DNA of 64,000 bases from Nitrincola tibetensis (GCF_003284585.1 NZ_QKRX01000017.1:1-64000); one strand, 5' to 3'. Positions 47,774 to 58,799 are shown, numbered from the stretch's first letter. A program made the numbers and translations. The notes: generated by a model not told the origin, from the letters alone.

Positions 47774-48784
47774 ATGAAGCTAGTTAAACATGCCAAATCG
47801 GTTGCACTTGCTCTGGCTATAGGTCTGGGCTCTAGCCACTCTTTTGCAGCGGAGCAAACCCTCCTAAACTCTTCTTACGATATCGCAAGAGAACTCTTCG
47901 CCAGTTATAACGAGCATTTCGCCGCCGTTTGGAAAGAGAAAACAGGTAACACCGTCGAGGTTCGTCAATCTCACGGCGGGTCTTCGCGCCAAGCTCAAGC
48001 CATCATCGAAGGCTTACGTGCTGATGTTGTGACCTATAACCAAGTCACCGATGTTGATATTCTGCATACACGCGGCAAGCTTATTCCTGCAGACTGGCGT
48101 GACCAGTTGCCTAATGCTAGCTCGCCCTATTACTCAACTATGGCGTATTTGGTTCGCAAGGGTAATCCAAAAGGTGTCAGTAATTGGGATGACTTGGCGC
48201 GTGATGATGTCAGCAGTGTTTTCCCTAATCCAAAAACCTCAGGAAATGGTCGTTATACCTACTTAGCGGCCTACGGTTATGCTCAAAAAGCCTTCGAAGG
48301 CGATGAAGCGAAAGCAGACGAGTTTGTGAAAACCTTCTTATCACGTGTAGCTGTGTTTGATACAGGCGGTCGTGGAGCGACGACAACATTTGTCGAGCGT
48401 GGTATTGGCGATGTCCTGATCACATTTGAATCAGAAGTGAACAACATTATAGCTGAATTCCCTGATCATGGCTTTGAAGTGGTTGTGCCTAAAGTGAGCT
48501 TCTTAGCTGAGTTCCCTGTTGCTGTCGTAGAGCGCCATGCTACACGAAACGGTAATCTTGAACTTGCTAAAGCCTATTTAGACGAGCTCTACTCTGAAGA
48601 TGCTCAACGTTTATTGGCAGGGTTTAATTACCGCGTTCATAACGAAGTGGTTCAAGCCGAGTTTGCTGATCAGTTCCCATCAGTAGAACTGCTGACAATC
48701 GAAGAAATTGCCGGTAGCTGGGACGACGCGATGAGCATCCACTTTGCCAATGGCGCAAAGCTTGATCAATTACAACGTCGTTAA
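47774..48784 (+). CDS. sbp: Sulfate/thiosulfate-binding periplasmic protein
   Basis: 336 residues. Signal peptide ending SHSFAAEQT, then NSSYDIARELFASYNEHF, SHGGSSRQAQAI and VVTYNQVTDVD, all sulfate-binding-protein motifs. Delivers sulfate to CysTWA. GGAG precedes the ATG. First gene of the transporter operon. Confidence 0.95.
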   Translation: MKLVKHAKSVALALAIGLGSSHSFAAEQTLLNSSYDIARELFASYNEHFAAVWKEKTGNTVEVRQSHGGSSRQAQAIIEGLRADVVTYNQVTDVDILHTRGKLIPADWRDQLPNASSPYYSTMAYLVRKGNPKGVSNWDDLARDDVSSVFPNPKTSGNGRYTYLAAYGYAQKAFEGDEAKADEFVKTFLSRVAVFDTGGRGATTTFVERGIGDVLITFESEVNNIIAEFPDHGFEVVVPKVSFLAEFPVAVVERHATRNGNLELAKAYLDELYSEDAQRLLAGFNYRVHNEVVQAEFADQFPSVELLTIEEIAGSWDDAMSIHFANGAKLDQLQRR

Positions 48785-48808
48785 TTTTCGGAACAGGATA
48801 GCATAGGT

Positions 48809-49666
48809 ATGTCACTGGCAATTGCCTCGTCATTGCCTCAAAGCCCTGGTAAGCGTGTCTTACCGGGTTTTGCTTTGAGCATGGGGATTTCGTTGTTGTT
48901 TATCAGTTTAGTGTTGCTATTACCCATTACGGGATTAGTGGTACAGACGGCTGGAATGACTTGGCAGGAATACTGGTTTGTTGTCAGTGATCCTAGAGTG
49001 GTTGCCTCCTATAAGGTCACTCTATGGGCGGCATTTATTGCCTCCTTGTTTAACGGTGTCGTGGGGCTTTTATTGGCCTGGGTATTGGTTAGATACGAAT
49101 TTCCGGGGAAACGCATCGTTGATGCCCTAATGGATTTGCCCTTTGCACTCCCTACAGCGGTTGCAGGTATTACCTTATCAGCCTTATTCGCACAGAACGG
49201 CTGGTATGGATCGATGTTGGCATCAATCGGTGTTGAGGTCGCCTACACTCCGTTGGGCATTATTGTGGCAATGTCATTCACTAGTTTGCCATTTGTGGTG
49301 AGAACGGTTCAACCTGTACTTGAGGACCTAGCCCCTGAAGATGAAGAAGCTGGTATCACCATGGGTGGAACTGATTTGACTGTTTTCCGTCGCATCATTT
49401 TTCCATCCCTATGGCCAGCTTTATTAACAGGCATAGCACTTTCGTTTACGCGCAGCCTAGGTGAGTTTGGCGCTATTATTTTTATCGCAGGCAATATGCC
49501 GTATATCAGCGAAGTGACGAGCTTAATGATATTTGTACGCTTACAAGAATATGACTATGCCGGAGCCAGTGCGATTGCATCGGTGGTGTTAATGGCATCA
49601 TTGGTTCTGTTGTTTTTAATCAATATTTGGCAAGCGCATTATTTGCGTCGAATTCATGGTCGATAA
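48809..49666 (+). CDS. cysT: Sulfate ABC transporter permease CysT
   Basis: 285 residues, six membrane helices. Permease loop EEAGITMGGTDLTVFRRIIFPSLWP and ALSFTRSLGEFGAIIFIAGN are CysT/CysU features. Forms the channel with CysW. Begins 24 bases after sbp. Confidence 0.95.
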   Translation: MSLAIASSLPQSPGKRVLPGFALSMGISLLFISLVLLLPITGLVVQTAGMTWQEYWFVVSDPRVVASYKVTLWAAFIASLFNGVVGLLLAWVLVRYEFPGKRIVDALMDLPFALPTAVAGITLSALFAQNGWYGSMLASIGVEVAYTPLGIIVAMSFTSLPFVVRTVQPVLEDLAPEDEEAGITMGGTDLTVFRRIIFPSLWPALLTGIALSFTRSLGEFGAIIFIAGNMPYISEVTSLMIFVRLQEYDYAGASAIASVVLMASLVLLFLINIWQAHYLRRIHGR

Positions 49667-49668
49667 CT

Positions 49669-50526
49669 ATGCAAACAAGAGCAAGTTTACGAGTCGGTGA
49701 TCAACCCTGGGTTAAATGGAGTCTTATTAGTCTTGCTCTATTTATTGTGGGCACTTTGCTAATTGTTCCTTTAGTGGCCATTTTTGTGCAAGCCTTTGGT
49801 GATGGTGTTCAAGGATTTCTAACAAATATAACGGATACCTACACCCTTCATGCAATCAGTCTCACTTTGTTGGTTGCGGCCTTGACTATTCCACTTAACT
49901 TAGTATTTGGGGTGTTCTTGGCATGGCTCGTAACACGTTTTGAGTTTCCGGGGCGTAAGTTACTCATCACATTAATTGATATTCCGTTCGCAGTATCTCC
50001 AGTAGTGGCAGGGTTACTCTATCTGCTTTTATATGGATCCAATGGTTGGTTAGGCAGCTGGTTGATGGATCAGGATGTGCAATTAATGTTCTCTTGGCCT
50101 GGCATTCTGATGGTTACCGTGTTCGTGACCTGTCCATTTGTGGCAAGAGAATTAATCCCACTGATGCAGCAGCAAGGTAAAGAGGAAGAGGAAGCCGGCG
50201 TTACCTTGGGTGCGAGCGGTTGGCAATTGTTCAGACGAGTGACCCTGCCGAATATTCAGTGGGCACTTATTTACGGTGTTGTGTTAACGAACGCAAGAGC
50301 AATGGGTGAGTTTGGTGCTGTTTCGGTTGTATCTGGAAATATCCGTGGTGAGACCAATACACTGCCGTTGCATGTTGAATTACTGTACCAAGATTACAAT
50401 GCAGTGGGTGCCTTTACGAGCGCATCATTACTAGCGGGCATAGCCTTAATTACATTGTTTGTGAAATCATTTGTCGAGTGGCGTCAAGCGCGTCAACGCA
50501 GAGTGCTGGATGAGGTGAGTGAATGA
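49669..50526 (+). CDS. cysW: Sulfate ABC transporter permease CysW
   Basis: 285 residues from the ATG at 49669, two bases after the cysT stop; the upstream in-frame start at 49627 lies inside cysT. Six membrane helices. Loop [24 protein letters not shown] and [23 protein letters not shown] are typical of CysW. Confidence 0.95.
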   Translation: MQTRASLRVGDQPWVKWSLISLALFIVGTLLIVPLVAIFVQAFGDGVQGFLTNITDTYTLHAISLTLLVAALTIPLNLVFGVFLAWLVTRFEFPGRKLLITLIDIPFAVSPVVAGLLYLLLYGSNGWLGSWLMDQDVQLMFSWPGILMVTVFVTCPFVARELIPLMQQQGKEEEEAGVTLGASGWQLFRRVTLPNIQWALIYGVVLTNARAMGEFGAVSVVSGNIRGETNTLPLHVELLYQDYNAVGAFTSASLLAGIALITLFVKSFVEWRQARQRRVLDEVSE

Positions 50527-51674
50527 GTATTCGTGTTGAAAATATCAGCAAGCGCTTTGGGCAGTTTCAAGCGTTGCAGCCTTTGACGCTGGAGATTCCT
50601 GACGGTGAACTCGTTGGTTTGTTGGGCCCATCGGGATCCGGAAAGACAACCTTGTTGCGAATAATTGCGGGGCTTGAAACCGCGGATACAGGCCGCATCC
50701 TTTTTCATGGGCAAGATGTAACGAACGTTCACGTTCGAGATCGTCGTGTTGGTTTTGTGTTTCAGCACTATGCTTTGTTTCGTCACATGACCGTCGCTCA
50801 GAACGTCGCGTTTGGTTTAGAAGTTTTACCGAAAGCTGAGCGTCCAAGCGCACCTGAAATTCATAAGCGCGTTGCCAACCTGCTGGATATGGTGCAATTA
50901 GGACACTTAGCTAAACGTTTTCCCTCACAATTATCTGGCGGTCAGAAGCAGCGGGTGGCGTTGGCTAGAGCCTTGGCAATGCAACCACAAGTCTTATTGT
51001 TAGATGAGCCGTTTGGGGCGTTGGATGCAAAGGTGCGTAAAGATCTAAGGCGTTGGTTAAGAAGCCTGCACGACGAATTACACTTTACCAGCGTATTTGT
51101 CACGCATGACCAGGAAGAGGCCTTAGAGCTTTCAGACAAGGTTGTGGTGATGAGTGCAGGCAAGATTGAACAAGTTGATAGTCCTCAAGAGCTTTACTCG
51201 CGTCCAGAAAGTCGTTTCGTTTTTGACTTTTTAGGCCACATAAATGTGCTGGATGCACAAGTGAAAGGTTCGCGGTTGCAGCAGGGAGCTGCATGGGTTG
51301 AGTTGCCGAAAGCCGTTACAGTGCCTATGGCTCAACTCTATTTGCGTCCTCATGAAGTTCACCTGCAACAGACACCCGTGGCCCATGCAAACCTGCCTTT
51401 AACAATTAATGCTGTGAGTTTGATCGGTGCGGAAGTCCGTTTAGAGTTGCAACCTGACGGTTGGCAGGCGGATGAGCCTTGGGAAATTGGCATTAGCCAT
51501 GCTCAATACAATGCATGGCAACCGATGAGAGGGGACCGCTGCTATGCCGTGCCTGATATAGGACACTTATTCATGCAAGGCGTAACTGAGCCGGAAACCT
51601 TAACTTGGGCGTCAACTTTGATTCAGGATCCGAACTTCCCAAAGCGTAGCGCGCATCTTGCTGAGGTCAGTTAA
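50523..51674 (+). CDS. cysA: Sulfate ABC transporter ATPase CysA
   Basis: 383 residues. Walker [14 protein letters not shown], signature [15 protein letters not shown], Walker [12 protein letters not shown], and a C-terminal TOBE-like regulatory domain (about 240-350). Overlaps cysW by 4 bases (ATGA). Completes the importer that feeds CysDN and the cysI-cysH-cysG cluster. Confidence 0.96.
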   Translation: MSIRVENISKRFGQFQALQPLTLEIPDGELVGLLGPSGSGKTTLLRIIAGLETADTGRILFHGQDVTNVHVRDRRVGFVFQHYALFRHMTVAQNVAFGLEVLPKAERPSAPEIHKRVANLLDMVQLGHLAKRFPSQLSGGQKQRVALARALAMQPQVLLLDEPFGALDAKVRKDLRRWLRSLHDELHFTSVFVTHDQEEALELSDKVVVMSAGKIEQVDSPQELYSRPESRFVFDFLGHINVLDAQVKGSRLQQGAAWVELPKAVTVPMAQLYLRPHEVHLQQTPVAHANLPLTINAVSLIGAEVRLELQPDGWQADEPWEIGISHAQYNAWQPMRGDRCYAVPDIGHLFMQGVTEPETLTWASTLIQDPNFPKRSAHLAEVS

Positions 51675-51900
51675 GACATCATAAAGGGTGCGCGAGAAAG
51701 GCAGGTAACGATCTCAAGTTAACACTAAGCAGTGTTTAAAAAGAGGAATCTAAAGGTTAGAATAAGTATTAGGGAATTCCTGTAATAAAAAAATCATATG
51801 CGCATCTAATGCAACTATATCATTCGTGGTTGGGTCTGCTAATGAACACCCTAGGCGATTCTCTAAAACATATCATTCACTTGACCTGTAGGTGTGACCG

Positions 51901-53559
51901 ATGCTCTTTAACGTACATTCTGTAAAAAATCAGATGCGTTTGCTTGTCTTTGTTTTTTTAGTTATCGTCCTTGCCCTGCTGTCATTTGCACTTTACGGAT
52001 TTAAATACAAAGCCTTTCAGTTTGAGGATAACTACAATCGTCGAATGGTTCCTCTCTACGAGGTAGAGAGGATTGGCGGTTTAATGGAGCAAATTCGTAC
52101 CGAGTTGCTTTTATCTATTCAACATAACCCAGCTGGACAGTTTGCTTCTATGCACGATCATGCGACCTCACTGCACATTGGTCGCATTAAAGCCAATGTT
52201 GCTGAAATTGATCGTCTCTGGTTACATTTTATGTCCGTATATCACGGCACGGAAGCGACTCAACTTGCAAATCAGTTTCAAACAGCCTATCGACAATACT
52301 TAGCAGATGCAGTACAGCCAACGGTTAGTTTTTTAGAATCCAGTGAATATGTTAAAGCTAATTTACATATTTTGCGCTCAGTTAATCCTCTCTATGCTCA
52401 AGCAGATAAAGCAAGGGAGGCTCTCAGTGATCGAAAACTGCGCGGTGCTCAAGAGGCTAAAGAAAATCTAGATCAATTGTCGGCGAAGCTGATAGCACAG
52501 TTGATTGGTTTAAGTTTAATTGGGTTATTAATCGCTCTTTTTGTTGCTTGGAGAGTCATATCTCGCTTCAAAAAAGGAGTGGCGGATTTGGATTCAATTG
52601 CGGATTGTTTAGCGAACGGAGATTTCAGAGATCATCCCTCGTTACACCAGTCGGCTTCCGATGAGTTCGGTGAAATGATCCGGCGCTTTATTGCAACGCG
52701 AGCCAAATTGAGCCAAATGGCACGTCAAATAGGTGAAACGGGCTTTTCCCTTGCGGAGTTGGCCGATCATGGTTCTGTGGTTGCAGAGCAAGCCAGTCGC
52801 GGTATTCAAAAGCAACGCATGGAAACAGATATGGTAGCGACTGCAATGTGCGAAATGAACGCTACTGTTCATGACGTCGCTAAAAATGCAGCAAACGCAG
52901 CGGCGAGTGCCAATGAAGCAGACCGGAAAGCGAAAGAGGGACGTGCTGTTGTTACCCAAACGGCACAGGGGATGGAGCAACTTGCCCAGGAAGTGGAGTC
53001 CGCAGCTCAGGTGATTAATGACTTATCTGAGGATGCTCGTAAAATAGGCTCAGTTGTGGATGTGATTCGAGATATCGCAGAACAAACGAACTTGCTCGCT
53101 TTAAATGCGGCTATAGAAGCGGCGCGTGCGGGTGAGCAAGGTAGAGGCTTTGCGGTGGTTGCTGACGAGGTGCGCTCTTTGGCGAGTCGTACACAAGACT
53201 CTACGAGAGAGATTCAATTGATGGTATCGCACCTACAAGAAGGTGCTCTGAAATCGACACAGGTTATGAGAAGCGGCGAAGTGAAGGCGCAAGAAGGTGT
53301 TGTGCACTCAACTAAAGCTAGACAAGCACTCGATGAAATCATGTCAGCAATCGATGCAATTAACGATATGAATACGCAAATTGCAAGCGCGGCGGAAGAA
53401 CAAAGCGCTGTTGCCGATGAAATGAACGAGAATCTAAATCGGATTAATACAGCCGCCGATGAAACCTCTCAAGCATCAGAATTAACAGCTCAATCCAGTC
53501 GGCAGATAGCAGAGTATTCGGACAAGCTTAAATCAATAGTCAGCCAACTAAAATTCTGA
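51901..53559 (+). CDS. Methyl-accepting chemotaxis protein
   Basis: 552 residues. Membrane helix 1 (about 12-35), a periplasmic helical-bundle sensor of about 160 residues, helix 2 (about 198-220), a HAMP region, and the coiled-coil signalling domain with the tip motif [20 protein letters not shown] followed by [15 protein letters not shown]. Signals to CheA/CheW. The sensor type suggests a 4-helix-bundle receptor; the ligand cannot be read. No other che genes nearby. Confidence 0.95.
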   Translation: MLFNVHSVKNQMRLLVFVFLVIVLALLSFALYGFKYKAFQFEDNYNRRMVPLYEVERIGGLMEQIRTELLLSIQHNPAGQFASMHDHATSLHIGRIKANVAEIDRLWLHFMSVYHGTEATQLANQFQTAYRQYLADAVQPTVSFLESSEYVKANLHILRSVNPLYAQADKAREALSDRKLRGAQEAKENLDQLSAKLIAQLIGLSLIGLLIALFVAWRVISRFKKGVADLDSIADCLANGDFRDHPSLHQSASDEFGEMIRRFIATRAKLSQMARQIGETGFSLAELADHGSVVAEQASRGIQKQRMETDMVATAMCEMNATVHDVAKNAANAAASANEADRKAKEGRAVVTQTAQGMEQLAQEVESAAQVINDLSEDARKIGSVVDVIRDIAEQTNLLALNAAIEAARAGEQGRGFAVVADEVRSLASRTQDSTREIQLMVSHLQEGALKSTQVMRSGEVKAQEGVVHSTKARQALDEIMSAIDAINDMNTQIASAAEEQSAVADEMNENLNRINTAADETSQASELTAQSSRQIAEYSDKLKSIVSQLKF

Positions 53560-53574
53560 TGATCATCATGGGCG

Positions 53575-54507
53575 TTATTCTGAATAGCGCCCAGGTCGAT
53601 TTTTAACCTTATCCAACTGCCAGGGTGCTGGCTGAACAGTGGTTTCGACTTGATCCTGAAGGTCTTCAGGAAGTCTATGTAAGAAGTTAAGCCCTGTCTT
53701 TTCTTCGATTTCTCGGACCGTAACCAAAAATTGGTCTAAGGATTCATTGCCTTTAACGTCTTGGGGGACGATAAAGGCTAGCACCTTTAATGGGCGCTCA
53801 GTGGTTGCAGGCGCTATGAATATTTTGTAAAACGCATCTGGAATCTCAACCCAACTACTATTTAGTCGTTCCACATCAGGTCCGAGCAAAAAGCCTGAAA
53901 AAATCGGACCCGTGATTACCCATACATTTTGTTTAATAGGGATAAAGTGATCCATGGCAGCGGCTTCAATGCGTTGCCAAACCTCGCGGTTTAATGCTGG
54001 CGTTTGTGGGCTGATGTTGGTCATTAGGAAACTTTTGAGTTGTGCTTCACGCCCATGAACACGAGCCATAGCATAGTTAGGAGCTAAGTGCCCTCTGTCG
54101 TAACCGCTACCCGTATAGTCTTGGTGTGCAACGCGAATGATTGTACGCCAGTCTGTTGAAAAGGTTGAAGGTCTTGGGCCAATGCTGCCAGCAGTGCCTT
54201 CATTCAACTGATAGGTGACCCATAAGGGGTTCATCCTTGCGTCCGAATATCCTACCATGAATCCAGGGTTGCGTAAGACACGGTGCCATGTGTGAACATG
54301 TAAGGCATTCTGAGGGATGGGTAGCCCCGCATAGGCATACTGTTCTCGTATCTGGCGCTCGATGAAGTAGGTTGCTGATGCCAAAAGCATGACACAGACT
54401 AACAACCAAGTTGGAAGCTTTAAGCCTGCTTTGATTAAGGCTTTTGCGGCTTTTTGGCTATTCATTTTCTTGGAGCGACGACGAGTGGGACGGGGCGATT
54501 TAAACAT
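53575..54507 (-). CDS. Membrane-anchored DNA/RNA non-specific endonuclease (NucA type)
   Basis: 310 residues from the ATG at 54507 (an in-frame TTG lies three codons upstream). A basic N-terminus (RPTRRRSKK) is followed by one membrane helix (LPTWLLVCVMLLASATYF), then a periplasmic NUC1 domain. The beta-beta-alpha-metal site shows YDRGHLAPNYAM with the catalytic His of DRGH, and TNISPQTPALN with the metal-binding Asn. These enzymes degrade DNA and RNA. Anchored outside the cytoplasm, it may cut incoming or environmental DNA. Converges on the chemoreceptor gene. Confidence 0.9.
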   Translation of the reverse strand: MFKSPRPTRRRSKKMNSQKAAKALIKAGLKLPTWLLVCVMLLASATYFIERQIREQYAYAGLPIPQNALHVHTWHRVLRNPGFMVGYSDARMNPLWVTYQLNEGTAGSIGPRPSTFSTDWRTIIRVAHQDYTGSGYDRGHLAPNYAMARVHGREAQLKSFLMTNISPQTPALNREVWQRIEAAAMDHFIPIKQNVWVITGPIFSGFLLGPDVERLNSSWVEIPDAFYKIFIAPATTERPLKVLAFIVPQDVKGNESLDQFLVTVREIEEKTGLNFLHRLPEDLQDQVETTVQPAPWQLDKVKNRPGRYSE

Positions 54508-54601
54508 TTTTACCAATTGTTAGAGTTCAATAAAACGCCGGATAATACGCATGTGGGGATGGCTAAACAATAGCTAAATTCAGCTTTTCGCTTGCTATAT
54601 G

Positions 54602-54628
54602 TTGATTTTGGTCTGGCTGTCCTATACT
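54602..54628 (+). promoter_or_regulatory. Candidate promoter for the GGDEF-EAL gene
   Basis: TATACT (54623-54628) with TTGATT (54602-54607) 15 bases upstream, a short spacer. A start near 54635 would rule out the in-frame TTG at 54631 and favour the ATG at 54664. Confidence 0.4.
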
Positions 54629-54663
54629 AGTTGTTTAAAAGAAGTGATGAGAATTCAAAACGG

Positions 54664-56913
54664 ATGGAATCAAATAGTAATGATCGGTTATTGAGTCAGC
54701 GCTACGAGCTAGAGCGCTTGATCAGCCGCATCTCATCAAAAATTGTCATGAGTTCTGACTCCGATCTCGACGAAAATATTGAGTGTTGCTTACGGTGGCT
54801 GGCTGAATTTACTCAAAGTGATCGCAGTTACCTATTTCAAATACGGGAAGAGGTTTTTGCTGATAACACTCATGAATGGTGCATGCCAGGCGTCTCGGCG
54901 CAGAAATCTGAATTACAAGGACTTGAGCTTAGTGAAGATCTACACTTTGTTCGGCGGATGCGAGCACAACAAGAAGTCAACTATTCGGATGTTCCTGCGT
55001 TACCCGATACTCATCAGATCGAAAAAGAGATACTAATGAGTCAAGGTATCCTATCCTTGTTAATTGTTCCCATGGTATCAAACCGTTCATTTGTTGGTTT
55101 TATTGGCATAGATGCGGTGTTTTCAAAGCGGACTTGGACGCAAGATGAGGTATATCTTCTTAAATTATGTGGAGAAATGTTTACACATGCGCTTGAGCAC
55201 AAACGATCCTCCGAGATAATCAAATCCAGCGAAGCACGTTTGCGTTGTATTTTCGAAAAAATCCCAACGATTGCTGTGCAAGGTTACGATCATCAACGTC
55301 GAGTTTTTCTATGGAATAAAGCCAGTGAGTTACTGTATGGCTATTCGCAAGACGAGGCTCTTGGGTGTCGTTTGGAGGAGCTTATAATTCCTTCTGAGGC
55401 GAGAGAGGCTGTAATATCAGAAATAACGCACTGGATCGAGAACGAGGAAGAAATTCCATCGGGTGAGTTAACCCTATCGCACAAAGACGGTTCTTCTCTT
55501 CGCGTGTTTTCAAGCCATGTGATGCATACCACTCTTGCGGGTGAAAGAGAGCTGTATTGTGTTGACGTTGATTTAACGCCTTTAAAAAATGTGCAGTTGG
55601 AATTGGAGAAGTTGACACATTTTGATCCACTGACAGGCTTGCCAAACCGAATTTTGTTATCCGACCGTTTGGCGCAAATGATGACGAGTTCTCGGCGCAC
55701 GCATCAGATTCTAGCGGTTGCGTATCTCGACCTAGATGGATTTAAGTTGATTAATGATCAGTATGGACATGCCATAGGTGATAGGGTACTTCAACATTTG
55801 GCTGAGAAAATGAAGGAGACGCTTCGAGAAGACGATACACTAGCAAGAATAGGTGGAGATGAGTTTGTCGCGGTGTTAGGTGGCATGAACGAAATCCAAG
55901 ATTGTGAACCTGTATTGAGGCGTTTGCTTGAAGCGGCCTCTGATCCTGTTCAGTTGGATGGGCATCAATTGAATGTCTCTGCCAGTATTGGCGTCACTCT
56001 TTATCCGCTGGACGATGCTGATCCCGATCAACTGCTGCGACATGCTGATCAGGCCATGTATCTCGCTAAGCAGGCAGGGAAGGATCGCTATCAATTGTTT
56101 GATATTCAGCTTGAGGCCGCCGTCCGACAGAAACAAGAGGCTTTGAAGGCGATTAGCAAGGGTTTGAAATCGGGTCAGTTTTTGTTGTATTACCAGCCAA
56201 AAATCAATATGCAGACATTAGAGTTTGAGGGGGCAGAGGCCTTGATTCGTTGGCAGCACCCCCAAAATGGCCTGATGACACCTTATGCCTTTTTACCTGT
56301 CACTCAAGGCCATCATTTAGAGCTGGACTTGGGGGAGTGGGTTTTAAATACGGCGCTGCAGCAAATGCAAGTGTGGAATTTAACTGGGTTTGATTGCCCG
56401 CTCAGCATTAATATTGCAGCACAACAAATACAGTTTCCTGGGTTTGTGGAGCAACTTAGGTTGGCATTAAAAAAGTACCCCCATGTATCACCACAGCATG
56501 TGCAATTGGAAATTTTAGAAACCAGTGCGCTCGATGATATTGCATCCGTGGCACCTATTCTTTCTCAATGTCGTGAGCTGGGCGTTAGCCTTGCATTGGA
56601 TGACTTTGGCACAGGCTACTCCTCTTTAACGTACTTAAAACGTTTACCTATAGACTGCTTGAAAATTGATCAAGGATTTGTTCGCGATATGATTGGAGAT
56701 GTCGATGATCTGTCAATTATTCAGGGTGTGTTAGGCTTGGCTAAGGCGTTTAATTTACAAGTGATAGCTGAAGGCGTTGAAACCTCCGCACATTGTCGCC
56801 AGTTATTAGCCTTGGGCTGTACGTCAGGCCAAGGCTACGGTATCGCTCGACCTATGCCAGCACATGTGTTGCCTGATTGGGTGCGTAATGTCTTACCCAC
56901 CTTGAGCTTTTGA
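54664..56913 (+). CDS. GAF-PAS-GGDEF-EAL c-di-GMP turnover protein
   Basis: 749 residues from the ATG at 54664. GAF domain (about 20-185), PAS (about 195-315), GGDEF (about 325-485) with intact IGGDEF and RxxD inhibitory site REDD, and EAL (about 495-745) with EGAEALIRW, DDFGTGYSSLTYL and KIDQGFVRDM. No membrane segments. Both catalytic motifs look intact, so it could make or degrade c-di-GMP depending on the GAF/PAS input. It ends 10 bases before the convergent diguanylate cyclase gene. Confidence 0.94.
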   Translation: MESNSNDRLLSQRYELERLISRISSKIVMSSDSDLDENIECCLRWLAEFTQSDRSYLFQIREEVFADNTHEWCMPGVSAQKSELQGLELSEDLHFVRRMRAQQEVNYSDVPALPDTHQIEKEILMSQGILSLLIVPMVSNRSFVGFIGIDAVFSKRTWTQDEVYLLKLCGEMFTHALEHKRSSEIIKSSEARLRCIFEKIPTIAVQGYDHQRRVFLWNKASELLYGYSQDEALGCRLEELIIPSEAREAVISEITHWIENEEEIPSGELTLSHKDGSSLRVFSSHVMHTTLAGERELYCVDVDLTPLKNVQLELEKLTHFDPLTGLPNRILLSDRLAQMMTSSRRTHQILAVAYLDLDGFKLINDQYGHAIGDRVLQHLAEKMKETLREDDTLARIGGDEFVAVLGGMNEIQDCEPVLRRLLEAASDPVQLDGHQLNVSASIGVTLYPLDDADPDQLLRHADQAMYLAKQAGKDRYQLFDIQLEAAVRQKQEALKAISKGLKSGQFLLYYQPKINMQTLEFEGAEALIRWQHPQNGLMTPYAFLPVTQGHHLELDLGEWVLNTALQQMQVWNLTGFDCPLSINIAAQQIQFPGFVEQLRLALKKYPHVSPQHVQLEILETSALDDIASVAPILSQCRELGVSLALDDFGTGYSSLTYLKRLPIDCLKIDQGFVRDMIGDVDDLSIIQGVLGLAKAFNLQVIAEGVETSAHCRQLLALGCTSGQGYGIARPMPAHVLPDWVRNVLPTLSF

Positions 56914-56923
56914 CTCATGATTC

Positions 56924-58009
56924 CTACGCAATCTCGTAGCGATCACGTCCTGCATCTTTAGCTGAGTAGAGTGCTTCGTCTGCTCGACGAATCAAATCAG
57001 ATTGACTCTCTCCTGGTTTTAAAACAGCAATCCCAATACTGGTGGTAAATCCTACCTTCTCACCACTGGGCACAGCAACACTGGTCTGGCGACAGGTTAA
57101 ACCAATAGCTTTTGCAACCTCAATGGCGGCTTCTTCATCCACACCGGGCAGAATCATTAGAAACTCTTCTCCACCAAAACGACCCGCGAGATCCAGTTTC
57201 TTTCGTGTATGTTTTCTAAGAATGTTCGCAAATTGCTTTAAGACAATATCGCCAGCAGCGTGGCCATAGGTGTCGTTAAATCCTTTGAACTTGTCTAAAT
57301 CAAATAATAACACAGCGAGAGGAAGCGTATTTTCACGACAAGACTCCATATCACTATCGAGCTGCTCAAGTATTAGGCGGCGGTTAGCTAAACCTGTAAG
57401 CGCATCGCGAGTCGCTTGGCGATGTAAAACAAGCAGCATATTGAGTTGATTAACAGTAGCCCAAGCCGCCACAATCGCTAATACAAGTAATAGCCATACA
57501 TTATTGATAGAGTTGATATTGCCTAAAATACCTCGCGTTAATTGGGTAACCAGTTCAGCGCTGGTGAGCAGCAGGGTCAACCCGAGCACTTCAATAATGA
57601 CTAACGGAAAGATCGCCATCATGCTAATAATCATAAATGGAAAAAACTGATAGCCAGCAACGCTTTGCTCATAACCATGGATGAGCAATAGTGCGGAACT
57701 AAAGGCATGAAAAGCGGTGAGTCCTGTAAAAAGCAGTAAGAGCCGTAAGAGCGCTAGGCGACTGCTATACGGGCGAGTTTGCCAGAAAAAAAGCCCTAAA
57801 AAGAAAAGGCTGCTAATCACACGAGCAATTGCAATTGGCCACTGAACATTTGCTGGCAATAACCATTGATCCACCAGTATCCATGCGCTCTGCAGGATCG
57901 CTAAAAGTAGCGCAATAATCCGCACGCGTCTAAAAATATAATAGGAGCGAGTGTGTTGAAAGTAATGTGTGTGGCTGCCTGCTGAGAACAACTCTTGCAA
58001 GGGATACAT
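56924..58009 (-). CDS. Membrane-bound diguanylate cyclase
   Basis: 361 residues from the ATG at 58009, preceded by AAGGAG six bases away; a longer frame exists but has no ribosome site. About six membrane helices (residues about 25-195) form the sensor, followed by a GGDEF domain with GRFGGEEFLMIL intact. Before it, KKLD stands where the RxxD inhibitory site would be, so feedback by c-di-GMP may be weak. Converges on the GGDEF-EAL gene. Confidence 0.93.
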   Translation of the reverse strand: MYPLQELFSAGSHTHYFQHTRSYYIFRRVRIIALLLAILQSAWILVDQWLLPANVQWPIAIARVISSLFFLGLFFWQTRPYSSRLALLRLLLLFTGLTAFHAFSSALLLIHGYEQSVAGYQFFPFMIISMMAIFPLVIIEVLGLTLLLTSAELVTQLTRGILGNINSINNVWLLLVLAIVAAWATVNQLNMLLVLHRQATRDALTGLANRRLILEQLDSDMESCRENTLPLAVLLFDLDKFKGFNDTYGHAAGDIVLKQFANILRKHTRKKLDLAGRFGGEEFLMILPGVDEEAAIEVAKAIGLTCRQTSVAVPSGEKVGFTTSIGIAVLKPGESQSDLIRRADEALYSAKDAGRDRYEIA

Positions 58010-58247
58010 GTATGACTCCTTATTCCGCTTATGTAGGCAGACATCGTTTTGACTGAGTTTAGAGTTATGAATCAAAACATACTGTTATTTTAGTTTCAAA
58101 ACCATAATCTATATCAGTGAAAGTTATTTATTTTAATGATTTTTTCATCTTTTTTTAATCTCGTTCGCAGTGTTGTTTTGATCAACACTCACTAATATGA
58201 ATTCACAGGCTAACAATAATACATTTCATAGCTCAAGGAGTTGTATC

Positions 58248-58799
58248 ATGATGCGCAAAAATAGTCTTCTCATTGGATTAACCACAGCGTTGGTGTCTAG
58301 CTTTGCTTTAGCTGCACCTGTCCATAACACCAGCATTACTGAGGAAGAGGTCAGACAAGCGCAAGATGCTTGGGGGGCGGCACTCATACAAATCAGTCAA
58401 GACTACACTGAAGGAGGATTAGAAAAAGCAAAGGCCACAGCGGAGGCTGTGTTGAATCAGGCATACGGCTATCAGCAAGGTCCCGTGTTGTTTAAGCCAA
58501 CCCTTGCCAGTGGCGAAACAACATTTAGAATCACGCATGAAGGCGCCTTATCCTATTTTGTCGGCGATAACCCTGACTTTGCTGACAGTGGTTTTGCCCT
58601 GAAAGGTTGGGAAGACTACAGCTTTGAAAATGCAGCCGTTTACATTAATGGTGATCTTGCTCTGACGATGGGGCATGTGCATGTAACGAATGCAGCTGGA
58701 GAGACTACCACCGTTGATAAAACCTGGGCCTTTAAAAAAGATGATCAAGGTGACTTGCGTATCGTTTTACATCATTCCTCTTTACCCTATAGCCAGTAA
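58248..58799 (+). CDS. Small exported SnoaL/NTF2-like protein of unknown function
   Basis: 183 residues from the ATG at 58248, with AAGGAG seven bases before it; a longer frame starts at 58197 without a ribosome site. Signal peptide MRKNSLLIGLTTALVSSFAL then AAPVHN. The mature part (EEVRQAQDAWGAALIQIS...HEGALSYFVGD...DKTWAFKKDDQGDLRIVLHHSSLPYS) looks like an NTF2/SnoaL-type cone fold. Such proteins are sometimes labelled phosphoribosyl-AMP cyclohydrolase in databases, but I see no basis for that here. Function unknown; it lies next to, and converges on, a two-component system. Confidence 0.75.
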   Translation: MMRKNSLLIGLTTALVSSFALAAPVHNTSITEEEVRQAQDAWGAALIQISQDYTEGGLEKAKATAEAVLNQAYGYQQGPVLFKPTLASGETTFRITHEGALSYFVGDNPDFADSGFALKGWEDYSFENAAVYINGDLALTMGHVHVTNAAGETTTVDKTWAFKKDDQGDLRIVLHHSSLPYSQ

